A DNA stretch of 64,000 bases from Stentor coeruleus (Eukaryota; Ciliophora; Heterotrichea; Heterotrichida; Stentoridae). Positions 53,284-63,149 of the stretch are shown one piece after another. Where the stretch lies: assembly GCA_001970955.1 (NCBI GenBank), contig MPUH01000083.1, positions 1-64,000 of the forward strand, given 5' to 3'. Position 1 is the first letter of the stretch, and each line of letters starts with the position of its first letter. The notes beneath the pieces are model-generated. The model was not told where the DNA came from. It made no database searches and saw nothing but the letters and a program-made list of their open reading frames with translations. Both the position numbers and the translations under genes were made by a program.

Positions 53284-53443
53284 AGAAAAAAACATGAGAG
53301 AAGTGAGGAGGAAAAGACCCCAAAACTGCCGAAAAAATAATATAATTAGATTTTGTTTGCGTTAAAAGCATGGGTTTATTGTAGAATTTTAGGATTGCCA
53401 TAATGATTTAGTTTTAGATCTCCTTAGTCGTATTACGAGATAA

Positions 53444-53977
53444 CTAAAATTCTTCATCACTTTCTGCGAACTTAGCCCATCTCCAGCGCATATGCCAAGT
53501 ATCATCTTCGTCATCATGATACCTTTCAGAAGGATATCTGCTTTTTGGGTTAATGTATAACCTTCTGCCAAGAGCTTTATAGATATGCTCTTCAGGTTGA
53601 TAAACGGGCAATGATGCACGTTTATCTTTTTCCAACTTGATTAATTTCCTTAAGCAGCCTTTGAACAAAAAACGTTCTTCTTCACATTCCCAGAGTTTTT
53701 CTTTTACTCCTTCTTCAAGTGGTTTGTTCCAACGGAAAGTACTATTCTGCATAGGTCCCATTTCTAATGTTTCGTCATCTATCAAATCAGGTCGTAGTCT
53801 TCCATCAGTTAGCAATCGTGGCCATAATGTTGGCCAATTGGGATGAAAAACTTCAGGGTTCCTTGGAGCTGCATCAACTAAACATTCCTCATATGCAAGC
53901 ATGTAATCCATGCAAGGTGTTGTATCATGAACAGGAGGGACTGTCACAGGAACACCATAAGCATATATACTAGACAT
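53444..53977 (-). CDS. twin-CX9C protein, probably mitochondrial
   Basis: 177 residues with two CX9C motifs: C22-x9-C32 (CMDYMLAYEEC) and C98-x9-C108 (CEEERFLFKGC). Twin CX9C proteins are imported into the mitochondrial intermembrane space by Mia40 and include respiratory-complex subunits and assembly factors. The spacing of 65 residues between motifs and the long charged C-terminus (RRLYINPKSRYPSERYHDD) differ from classic small CHCH proteins and recall complex I PDSW/NDUFB10-like subunits. A ciliate respiratory subunit is a reasonable guess. Confidence 0.8.
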   Translation of the reverse strand: MSSIYAYGVPVTVPPVHDTTPCMDYMLAYEECLVDAAPRNPEVFHPNWPTLWPRLLTDGRLRPDLIDDETLEMGPMQNSTFRWNKPLEEGVKEKLWECEEERFLFKGCLRKLIKLEKDKRASLPVYQPEEHIYKALGRRLYINPKSRYPSERYHDDEDDTWHMRWRWAKFAESDEEF

Positions 53978-54111
53978 TTATATCCATAGTTTTGTATAAA
54001 AATCAGTCATGAATTTTTTTTCCCCTTAGCTAGGTTAAAGTAAATACTTTTAACTATTGCAATTTGAACTTACTCTAATTATTATGCGTAATTTATAGAG
54101 ATAAGTGGTTT

Positions 54112-54489
54112 TTAAAGATCCCCAGTTCTAAAAATGTCCTTGATATCTGCAAATAAAGAGTATGCACAAGAAAAAACCCATTCGATAATCAAATTTAAGC
54201 CAAACCTTTTGAGGAAAATCCAAGCACAGGTTGCAAGAAACAGATAAAAGCATATATAAAACACTAAGTCCTGCATTGTAATACGTGCTTTAATTTCCCT
54301 TAAGAAGCGTCTAGAATATGATATCTCAGTACCATAGTTATCATAGGTTGAGTTTATGGTTTTAAAGGTACTTGTTGTATTGACTACTTATATATTACGC
54401 ATAGTTTCTGATATTGCTTGCATTGTTGAGAACTCTTCATGCAAGACTTTGTGGGTTTCAGCAAGCTTTGCTGTATTTTCTGGCTTCAT
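54112..54489 (-). CDS. SEC20: Sec20/BNIP1-like SNARE, two exons
   Basis: 120 residues after removing the intron at 54384-54398. The intron makes both halves too short to stand out. The N-terminus (LAETHKVLHEEFSTMQAISE) and the SNARE part (TSTFKTINSTYDNYGTEISY) lead to SRRFLREIKARITMQDLVFY, the Sec20 'LxKx+RRExTDkxL' region. A membrane anchor follows (ICFYLFLATCAWIFLKRFG). Sec20 acts in Golgi-to-ER retrograde fusion with syntaxin-18 and Use1. It is shorter than animal BNIP1 at the N-terminus. Confidence 0.78.
54384..54398 (-). other. 15-nt intron (Sec20-like gene)
   Basis: GTAATATATAAGTAG, phase 1, A at position 10. In-frame TAA if retained. Confidence 0.85.
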
Positions 54490-55656
54490 AGACTGCTTTA
54501 TAATAAAATATGGAATTTGGGTTAAAATTTTCAAGTTTTAGTTGTAGTTAGGGTTTTAAATAATCATAAGATGTATTTTTTATATGTAGTATAAGTGTAG
54601 AGATAGATATTCTTTTTTGAAAATTTGGATAAATAAAATAATGCTGGTGTAATGATAGAATAAATACTGGTATAGGCTAATGCTGTGGTTATATAAGAAG
54701 TTTTTGTTTGGAATTGAAGGATTTTTTGGAAGTTTATATATAAATTAGATTTTTGGGTTATATAAATTTTATAATAGTTTGAAGTATAGTAAAAATTGTA
54801 GAAATTGTCTGTACTCTAAGTTGGTCAAGCTTTATTTTGGCCAAATTAAAAGTTTTGAAATAATAAGCCTTTTTTTTCTTCCATATTAAAAGCTCTCTAT
54901 CTTGTATATTAGCCAAAATTTTAAGGGAAAAAGAAATTATTATAGTTATCAGCTGCCCACATTGGCCATATTTTTTTAATAAATCATCCTGTGATTACTT
55001 TTTGTTGAGTTAGCCTTTAGGGAAAAAAATCGAACTTATTAAATTTATAGATCAGAATAATAGCCATAGAAGGGCTAAATTTTTGAATACGCAAACCAAC
55101 AGCTGGAAACATTTACCATAGAAAAAATGAATACATTTCTTAATATCAAAAAATACTAATAAAAACATCTGCAAAAAAAAAATCGAAACTAAGAAATAAA
55201 GAAATTAATAAAACAACAAAGTTCCAAAAAATTTGATCTATAAGAATATTTTCATCTGATCCAACAACACAATAATTAATTCTAAAATTTGAGATTCTAC
55301 CAAATCAAAAAGGAATTTCAAGTTTCAGATTTTAGTTTTATTCTTCCAAAAAAAGTTTCAATATCAAATTCAAAATAATTTCTAATAAAAATCCTAGTTC
55401 CCCAAATAAAACTATAAAAAAAACACATCGAACCGATTCCAAAAGCATCTAAGTAATTTCCTCAGAAAAATATTTTAACACAAACTTGACTGCCCTTTTT
55501 TTTCAAATAATCCCATAAAAAAGTTTCTTGAAAACTATATTACAAATTGTAAATATAATCCAATCCTATAAACTTCCAATACCCTATATCTCAAGATCTA
55601 AAAAAAATGGTAACGAAAGAAAACTCATATAAAATATAAAATTATAATATATAATA
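54490..55656. other. divergent intergenic region, no gene seen
   Basis: About 1.2 kb. G-biased on the + strand near the Sec20 start and G-poor with many A runs and C-bias from about 55100 to the zinc-finger gene. No RNA gene or relic is recognised. Confidence 0.55.
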
Positions 55657-56082
55657 ATGGAAGAAACAACATACCAAAGTATGTCTCTTTTATGCAGTTA
55701 TCCAAATTGTGGAAAAATTTTAAGCTCTAAATATAATCTAAGAAGACATATTGAATCGTGCCATTATGGATTCAGACCTTATGAATGTCATGTATGCTTT
55801 AAAAGATTTTCTTCTAAGCAAAACAAAAGGGAACATATTCGTCTTGAGCATTCTTATTCATATTCAGCAGAAGCTGTTGCTCAAAATAACAATGCAGTCA
55901 AAGGAGAAAATTTGCAGATTCCCAGTCTTTCAGTGTTACTTTTGAATAGTACTGATCCTGAAATTAGACCTATGTCAAAAGTTGAGAAGATTTTTTTATA
56001 TGCAGATCTATGTGAAAAAGTTGAAATCCCTGATATTTCCCAAGAACGACAAAGGACATGCACTTTGCCTTATCATCAGTAG
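55657..56082 (+). CDS. C2H2 zinc-finger protein
   Basis: 141 residues. Two C2H2 fingers: CSYPNCGKILSSKYNLRRH (ending HIESCH) and CHVCFKRFSSKQNKREH (ending HIRLEH), joined by a GFRPYEC linker. The remainder is a helical tail with SVLLLNSTDPEIRPMSKVEK. It is a shorter relative of the three-finger protein at 29816-30274, probably a DNA-binding regulator. Single exon. Confidence 0.85.
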   Translation: MEETTYQSMSLLCSYPNCGKILSSKYNLRRHIESCHYGFRPYECHVCFKRFSSKQNKREHIRLEHSYSYSAEAVAQNNNAVKGENLQIPSLSVLLLNSTDPEIRPMSKVEKIFLYADLCEKVEIPDISQERQRTCTLPYHQ

Positions 56083-56982
56083 GTAGATAATTCTGATTAA
56101 ATACTTTTATTTAATATTGGAAGATTTTTTTGATAATAAATGTGCTAATTTTTAATGATAATAAACGATAGGATAAAGTACTTATTGGTAGGATTAGAGA
56201 TTAAGAAATAGAGAAAATTGTATGGAAATATTTAAATTTTTATCTGATTTTAAGGCTTGTGAGGTAAATAAGGTTAGGGGGTTTTTGGATTTGGGGGAAT
56301 ATTTGTTGAATGGATTATGTTAGAGCTTAGGGTGATTTTTGGATGAGTGAAAATTAGAATGATTTAAATTTTTAGAAGAGTTTTTGGTGATAGGTGGTTT
56401 TGTAGACAGAGAAAATAAGTGTTTTATGAAAATATATGGATTTGATATGCTTGTAGAATTTGTGATAGTTAATATTGCATGCAGTTTTTGTTTGATAATT
56501 ATAGAATTTATAAAAGGAATATGAATATTTTCTATTTTTAAACTGTGTTGTTGTATAAAAATTATATTTTTAATCGATACATTTTAACAAACATGAATTT
56601 GTGATATTCAAATTATCATTATTGATTATTGAATTCGCATTATAATAACTTTGGTTAATTTATATACATAGGCCAGAAATAAACTGTAACATTTATACTT
56701 TTATTATTTTTTTTAAACCGCGAATCAAATCGATTGAAAAAACACTTGAATATATTTAAGTTTATCACAAAATTCATCAAAAATAAATTTCCACTAAAAC
56801 TAATCAAACTTTAATCTTATTCATATCTTTTTTCTATATAGCAAAAAAAATAATTTAAACCAAAACCAAAATCAAAGTTCATCAAAATAATCTAATTAAA
56901 TTATACATAAAATTTAAAACCAAAACAAATATTACAGTCTAATTTTCACAGCTCATAAATTAATCTTTATTAATAAACATAA
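56083..56982. other. intergenic with GC-skew flip, no gene seen
   Basis: G-rich and C-poor on the + strand to about 56480, C-biased from about 56740 to the flippase start. It contains GCTCATAAA at 56951-56959. No open frame of note. Confidence 0.55.
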
Positions 56983-59900
56983 ATGAAAGATCCTCTTGTG
57001 GATGAGCAGCATAATCAAAATCCACCTTCAAAACGCTACATTGAAATTCCAGTCCCTAATCCTAAACTGTACATTTCTAATTCTATATCAACATCTAAAT
57101 ACAATTTCTTTACTTTTTTACCAAAAAACTTATTTTTACAATTTAGCAAATCCGCGAATATATACTTCTTAATTATAGCAGTCCTTCAATCAATACCACA
57201 AATTTCTGTAACTGGGGGGATTCCAAATATTCTCATGCCTTTATCCTTTGTTCTGACTGTCAGTGCTATCAAAGATTTACTAGAAGACTTAAAAAGGAAA
57301 AAATCAGACAGGGATGAAAACTATAGGCTAAGCTGTAAATGGAATGAAGGAGAATGGATTAAAGAAAAGTGGCTTAATTTAAAAGTTGGGGATATAATTC
57401 GTGTAGAGAAAGATGAATGTTTCCCTGCAGACCTAGTAATCCTAACATCATCTGAAAATAAAGGAATAGCATATATTGAAACTAAAAATCTTGATGGAGA
57501 AACTAACCTCAAGCATAAACTTGCCCACAAGTACACCCAAGCTTTTTTCCAAAACGAGAAAAAATTCGATCGGATTACAGGCGGTGTAGAATGTGAAGAC
57601 CCAAACGCTATGATCTATCAATTCAATGGTATCCTTATTCTTGGAGAAACCGCAATATCTTTATCAAGCGAGCAATTTTTACTAAGAGGCTGTTCTTTAA
57701 AAAATACCGACTGGATAATTGGTATAGCTGTATACACTGGACATCAAACTAAAATAATGCTCAACTCATCTAAAGCACGTTCAAAAACCTCACAACTAGA
57801 AAGCCAAATGAATCGAGAAATTGTGTATATTTTCCTCATGCAATTAGTCTTATGTGCAGTTTGTTCAGTTTATTATACAACTTGGTATTTAGAATATCGT
57901 GACACAACTGATATTTATTTAAGACTTAATGAAAACTCATCAACTTCAGATACAATGGTCCAGTTTGTCATACAGTTTTTTTCATGGATGTTGATTTTTA
58001 CTAACTTTGTCCCTATATCTTTATTAGTCACATTAGAAATGGTCAGATTTATGCAAGCTGGTTTTATAAGTAAAGACCTTAAAATGTATTATGAATCAAA
58101 TGATATACCAACTGGAGTTCAATCTTCAAGTCTTAATGAAGAACTTGGGCAAATTAATTATGTTTTTTCTGATAAGACTGGCACTTTGACGAGAAATGTT
58201 ATGGAGTTTAGGAAAATGTCAATACATGGAATGAGTTTTGGTACTAGTGAGCATTTTACAGGACCTAATAAGATCCCACATGTAGATTTTATTGATGAGA
58301 ATTTTGATTCGAATGATAAGGTTTATTATGATTTTATTATACATATGGCAATTTGTCATACGGTTATTGGTGAAGTGAAAAATGGGATTATTGAATTTAA
58401 AGCAAGCTCACCTGATGAACTTGCTTTAGTTAATGCGGCTAAGTTTTTTGGTATTGAGTTTATTGGTAGAGATTCAGATCAGAATATACAACTTATGATA
58501 CAAGGGGAAAAAGTTAGTGTCGCGGTGATGAATGTTCTTGAGTTTACTAGTGATAGGAAAAGAATGTCGGTTGTGGTCCGTATGCCAGATGGGCGGATCA
58601 AGCTCCTTTGTAAAGGTGCTGACACAATCCTCCAGCCAAGAATGCTTCCAAGTGATGTCTGGGACGAAACATGGAAACTATTAGAAAACTTTGCAAACGA
58701 AGGCCTAAGAACTTTAGTCCTAGCTGAACGAGAGCTTTCAGAATCTGAATACTGTACTTGGAACGATCATTACAATGACGCTTTAAGAGACATTCTCAAC
58801 CGTGAACAAAGAATGGCAGAAGTTGGAGAAATGATAGAAACCCATCTAGAACTTGTTGGAGCCACAGCAATCGAAGACATGCTTCAAGAAAAAGTTCCCC
58901 AAACAATAAAAACCTTAAGAGAAGCTGGGATAAAAGTCTGGGTATTAACCGGTGACAAAATAGAAACCGCAATAAATATTGCTTTTTCATGTAATCTCAT
59001 AAGTCACGACATGATTAGAATTATTATCGAATCCCGAACAGGACCTGAAGTAAAAAAAGAGCTTGAAAATGGTTTATTAACCCTTAAAGCTCAACAAACA
59101 AAAACTTTTGCTTTAGTTATTAGTGGAGAAGCATTAATTAGAGCTATGGCTAAAGATTTAGTTGGTATTTTTATAAAAGTTGCTGAAAGATGCTCTGTAG
59201 TTGTATGTTGTAGAGTTAGTCCTCAACAAAAAGCTGATGTTGTTAAGCTTGTTAGGGATTGTAAACCAAATGCTAGAACTTTATCTATTGGTGATGGAGC
59301 TAATGATGTTAATATGATAACAGCAGCACATGTTGGTATTGGTATTGCAGGACTTGAAGGTCAACAAGCTGTAAGAGCTTCTGATTATTCAGTTGGGCAG
59401 TTTTGTTATTTACAAAGACTTTTATTTGTTCATGGACGTGAATGCTATAGGAGAAATGCTAATTTGATTTGTTACAATTTTTATAAAAATGTGCTTTTGG
59501 TAATACCTTTGTTTTATTATGGGATGTTTTCAGCGTATTCAGGGCAACTTATTTATAATTTATGGACTTATCAGCTTTTTAATATTATTTTTGCGGCTAT
59601 GCCTATTGTTATTTATGCGGTTTTTGATAAAGAGATACCTTATTTTGAATTAGAGACGATACCAACATATTATAAGTTGGGTTTACAGGGAGAGTTGTTT
59701 AGTACGTCTATTTTTTGGTTTTGGATACTTGAAGCTTTTTGTCAAGGGCTGGTGATTGTTTTGTTAAGTTTGTTTACTTTGTCTTGGAGTACTGGGGATA
59801 GAAATTATGGACAGATGGAGAATATGTGGGTATCTGCAATACTAATTTTTGCCCTTATCGTAGTCTTTGTCAACTTAAAAATCATCGCATTTTCATACTC

Positions 59901-60333
59901 GCATTATTGGTTTTCAATCCTAATCATCATCCTTAGTACAGGTAGTTTCTTTATCTGCACGATAATGATAACTGAATACTTTCCTATAATTTCATGGCTT
60001 GATAACTATGACAGCCGTGGAAGTTCAACACGAATTGTATACAATCCTAACACATACTCAGGTATTATCATAGCAATTTTCTTTGGATTTTTCCTAAAGC
60101 CAATTTATGATGCATATATTTCTATAAAAGCTATGATGAAAAAAGATACTGTAGCTCCTGAAGATAGCTTTTTGAAAACTGAAGAAAAAGATGATATTGG
60201 GGAACTTTTGCCTGATGAAATAATTTTAGCAGAAGAAGCTATAAAAGCTTATAATAAACCACACACAGGTTTTGCATTTAGTGGTGAGGCTGGACATACT
60301 CCACAGATTACAGACCCAGGATTTTTCTTATAA
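56983..60333 (+). CDS. P4-ATPase phospholipid flippase
   Basis: This 1116-residue P-type ATPase would move aminophospholipids from the outer or luminal to the cytosolic leaflet. The P4 N-terminal signature is KYNFFTFLPKNLFLQFSKSA. The DGET dephosphorylation motif is at 171-174, phosphorylation site DKTGT at 397-401 (D397 phosphorylated), nucleotide-binding KGADTIL, and hinge GDGANDVNM at 770-778. About ten membrane helices are expected, with helix 4 containing PISLLVTLEMVRFMQA (the P4 PISL variant of the transport site). A CDC50-type beta subunit is not in this window. Single exon, intact. Confidence 0.97.
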   Translation: MKDPLVDEQHNQNPPSKRYIEIPVPNPKLYISNSISTSKYNFFTFLPKNLFLQFSKSANIYFLIIAVLQSIPQISVTGGIPNILMPLSFVLTVSAIKDLLEDLKRKKSDRDENYRLSCKWNEGEWIKEKWLNLKVGDIIRVEKDECFPADLVILTSSENKGIAYIETKNLDGETNLKHKLAHKYTQAFFQNEKKFDRITGGVECEDPNAMIYQFNGILILGETAISLSSEQFLLRGCSLKNTDWIIGIAVYTGHQTKIMLNSSKARSKTSQLESQMNREIVYIFLMQLVLCAVCSVYYTTWYLEYRDTTDIYLRLNENSSTSDTMVQFVIQFFSWMLIFTNFVPISLLVTLEMVRFMQAGFISKDLKMYYESNDIPTGVQSSSLNEELGQINYVFSDKTGTLTRNVMEFRKMSIHGMSFGTSEHFTGPNKIPHVDFIDENFDSNDKVYYDFIIHMAICHTVIGEVKNGIIEFKASSPDELALVNAAKFFGIEFIGRDSDQNIQLMIQGEKVSVAVMNVLEFTSDRKRMSVVVRMPDGRIKLLCKGADTILQPRMLPSDVWDETWKLLENFANEGLRTLVLAERELSESEYCTWNDHYNDALRDILNREQRMAEVGEMIETHLELVGATAIEDMLQEKVPQTIKTLREAGIKVWVLTGDKIETAINIAFSCNLISHDMIRIIIESRTGPEVKKELENGLLTLKAQQTKTFALVISGEALIRAMAKDLVGIFIKVAERCSVVVCCRVSPQQKADVVKLVRDCKPNARTLSIGDGANDVNMITAAHVGIGIAGLEGQQAVRASDYSVGQFCYLQRLLFVHGRECYRRNANLICYNFYKNVLLVIPLFYYGMFSAYSGQLIYNLWTYQLFNIIFAAMPIVIYAVFDKEIPYFELETIPTYYKLGLQGELFSTSIFWFWILEAFCQGLVIVLLSLFTLSWSTGDRNYGQMENMWVSAILIFALIVVFVNLKIIAFSYSHYWFSILIIILSTGSFFICTIMITEYFPIISWLDNYDSRGSSTRIVYNPNTYSGIIIAIFFGFFLKPIYDAYISIKAMMKKDTVAPEDSFLKTEEKDDIGELLPDEIILAEEAIKAYNKPHTGFAFSGEAGHTPQITDPGFFL

Positions 60334-60740
60334 AGATAAATAATTAGATGTTTGTCGTAGTTGTATTTAGAATTTATGATAGTTTTTTATGTTGGGCCAT
60401 GAGGAAATATGGCATGATTCTACCACCCATTAAAGTTTTGAGTAAAATAGTGATGATGCTAAATCTGTGAAGATATTTTATAGCAATAAATAATTTATAA
60501 TTTCAAATCTTATCATATCTATTTTTAACCCCTAAAACTCCATCATCCAATTATTTAACCAAAAAATAATTTATTGACTTCATAATCTTCATCTAAAATT
60601 TCTATTCCCTTAAACCTTAAATCTTAAATAAATTCTTTTTCCATATACCCAAATAATAATCTCTTATCATCTACAATATAAATTAACAGCTATAATAAAA
60701 TATCTTCATTTAATAATCAAAATAAAACCTAAACAAATTC
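60334..60740. other. convergent gap with skew flip
   Basis: G-biased then, from about 60500, C-biased on the + strand, as expected for two 3' flanks meeting. AGCTATAATAAAA at 60690-60702 on the + strand has no gene after it. Confidence 0.5.
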
Positions 60741-61148
60741 TTAATTAATCTGATAACTAAACTGCCAACAACTAACATGATCACCAGCAGTTAATTGAAC
60801 ATTAGTAATATAACCACCAGTTTTATTAGGATAAACCCAAGGAATTTCAAACGGCATATATTCTCCAGGATAAAAAGTAGTATCCACAGGGTATGGTTGA
60901 TAATTCCAAAGCATACTGTTATAGCAAGTTCCTACAACAATCTGTTTTATATAAATTTTCTGTTTAAAAATCCCATCCATAGTAATCAAAGCTGGATATG
61001 AAGCTTTAGGAGGCCAAGGTAAAACATTGAAATAAATAATATCAAAAGTTTTCGTACTGCCACAATTAGTGCCAATTGATGCTTGATTCAAAGGTAAAAA
61101 TTCTCCATAGACATAAAGATGTATGGATAGGAGAATAAAATAAAGCAT
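60741..61148 (-). CDS. secreted ML-like (MD-2-related lipid-recognition) protein
   Basis: 135 residues with a signal peptide (MLYFILLSIHLYVYG). The mature part is beta-rich with Cys residues in TNCGST, VGTCYN and HVSCWQF and a Trp/Pro-rich pattern (FNVLPWPPKASYPA, MPFEIPWVYPNKTGG), like small ML-domain/NPC2/GM2A proteins that bind lipids in lysosomes or outside the cell. ML-like secreted proteins are common in ciliates. The fold is inferred. Single exon. Confidence 0.65.
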   Translation of the reverse strand: MLYFILLSIHLYVYGEFLPLNQASIGTNCGSTKTFDIIYFNVLPWPPKASYPALITMDGIFKQKIYIKQIVVGTCYNSMLWNYQPYPVDTTFYPGEYMPFEIPWVYPNKTGGYITNVQLTAGDHVSCWQFSYQIN

Positions 61149-61589
61149 TTATTTGACAAAAAATACAATCAAATATAAAGTCTGATAATATTTTGTATAC
61201 AAAAAAGATCCTTGTAAATTATTGTACCTAGAAACTATATTACTACATATTATCGATTTATCTCCATATTTGGTTATGCTTAAACATAATCAAATACACA
61301 AAAAGTCTCTCAAATAAAAAGCTTTAATCATCATCTTATATATATATTCTACCTCAATCAACTTTTAACTAAAATTTCCTATTATTCCTTTTAAAATCAT
61401 ATACCCAAACGATTTTCTCTATTTTTCCAATCTGCCTTATAATTATTATCCCTTTATCTTCACCCAACCCAATCTCATCTTTAATAGCCAATCCCTTTCT
61501 CATATAAAATCTCTCTAATGTCTTAGTTTATTCATATAGAAATTCTAAATCCTATCAGCATAATAAAACTATTTTGATTAACTAACTAC
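61149..61589. other. intergenic, no gene seen
   Basis: AT-rich and C-biased on the + strand, mainly the 3' flank of the EF-hand gene. Nothing else is recognised. Confidence 0.5.
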
Positions 61590-61877
61590 TTATTCTAAGA
61601 GTGCTTCCAGAAGTTGTCTTATGAGCTCCTTAAATTCACAGACATCTATGTTCCCAGACCCATCAGTGTCAAGTTTATTAAGGGCTTCATCAACTTTTTC
61701 GTCACTTGGTGAAGCAAGGTTTGCTTCACGAGCTACGCTTATCATAGCAGTTTTCAATTCTTTTCTATCAATTTTCCCTGATCCATCAGCATCCACTGCA
61801 TCAAACACAGCCTTTGTTACTTGAGTAAGCTTATCGTCGTCAGCAAGAATATCTTGAATGTCTTTGACTGTGCTCAT
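61590..61877 (-). CDS. small two-EF-hand calcium-binding protein
   Basis: 95 residues from MSTVKD. Two canonical EF loops, DADGSGKIDRKE and DTDGSGNIDVCEF, have all acidic ligands, so calcium binding is expected. The length and hydrophobic C-terminal helix (LIRQLLEALLE) resemble S100-sized or half-calmodulin proteins, and the pair of loops recalls centrin and ciliate calcium-binding proteins. An ATG 15 nt upstream lies inside the GGCTATAATAAAT element, so the inner start is preferred. Confidence 0.9.
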   Translation of the reverse strand: MSTVKDIQDILADDDKLTQVTKAVFDAVDADGSGKIDRKELKTAMISVAREANLASPSDEKVDEALNKLDTDGSGNIDVCEFKELIRQLLEALLE

Positions 61878-61890
61878 ATTTATTATAGCC
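61878..61890 (-). promoter_or_regulatory. GGCTATAATAAAT element before the start codon
   Basis: On the minus strand GGCTATAATAAAT runs directly into the ATG, closely matching the element before the CK1 gene. Confidence 0.35.
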
Positions 61891-63149
61891 ACTATATCAT
61901 CTTAGATAAGGTATTTAATAGTCCCTTATAAAAATTAGAAGCTCAATTAGGTACTTATTATGGTTTATGATTAATAATTTACAATAGCGATAAAATTCTA
62001 TTTCTAATAGAATTGGATAGGTTTTATAGTATAATTAGACTAAAATATTATAAGCAGAGAATGGTTTGGGGTTAAAAGAGGGTGTTTGAGTAATGGGATT
62101 ATTAATGGGCTGTATTTTTCAAACAATTTTTGAGGATCAATGGATTTGCAAGTCTTTAACCATATAATTATAAGAAGGTTATGAGAATTTTATAGCTTTG
62201 GTAGTGATTAAGTATAGTTTTAGAGGTTTAACTTGGATTAATGCTTAAAAAAAACTAAAATATTTAGAAGGGGTTTATAAAGGTAGATAAAATTCAGATA
62301 TTCTTGATATTATTTTATTTAAACTATGATATTAAGGATTGCAGATTTGAGATTTTTCCTTGAAAGTAGAGGAAATCATATATTTGAAGGAATTTCGAAG
62401 AGGATAAGATGATAAAATTTTAAGTTTTTTGATTCTGATTATGAAAACTTGAAATATTATATTTGCGATAATTTGATGATTTTACAATAAAATAATAATA
62501 TTGCTGTGATATAAATATATTTTTTATTTGATAATATTTTTGTTTTTCAAGAATGTTTGTGATTTGGGTTTGAGGGTTTTTGATTTTTAATTTTTAGATT
62601 AACGGTAAAATATAGGTATTAAAATAACTGAGGATCAAATTGTTATATAGTAATTTTAGTAGATAGAAGAAATATTAAACAATAGTAAGATGAGAAAATA
62701 TAAAGTTTTTTAACTATTTAATTTTAGCTAGCATGATATATATTTAAATAGAATATATAATCAAATTTTAGCATTTAATACTTTCAGATTTAAAACCAAC
62801 AATTCATCAAAAAAATATCACTAAAAATACTCATTATCAAATTTAAAACTATTATTTTTATTCGGCATTACTAACTTTAATCTAACTAGCGAAGCACCTA
62901 TCATATAAAAATATAAATTTGATACTATATAATTCCCAAACTATTAATATGTAAAAACTATATTAAATAAAGCATTCAATAAAAAAATCATCACTTAAAA
63001 TTAAAATCAATAAACCCTACTAATTTTATACCCATCACAAACTTCCAACTTCTAAATCAATCTACAACAAATTCTAATCATATCCCTAACCTTTTCACTT
63101 TTATAAAACTAGAAATCCAAATCAATTAAATTTCTCAAATATAAATATA
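61891..63149. other. intergenic with skew flip, no gene seen
   Basis: G-rich and C-poor on the + strand to about 62640, C-biased from about 62760 to 63120. This matches the 5' flank of the EF-hand gene followed by the 3' flank of the HEAT-repeat relic. Confidence 0.55.
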
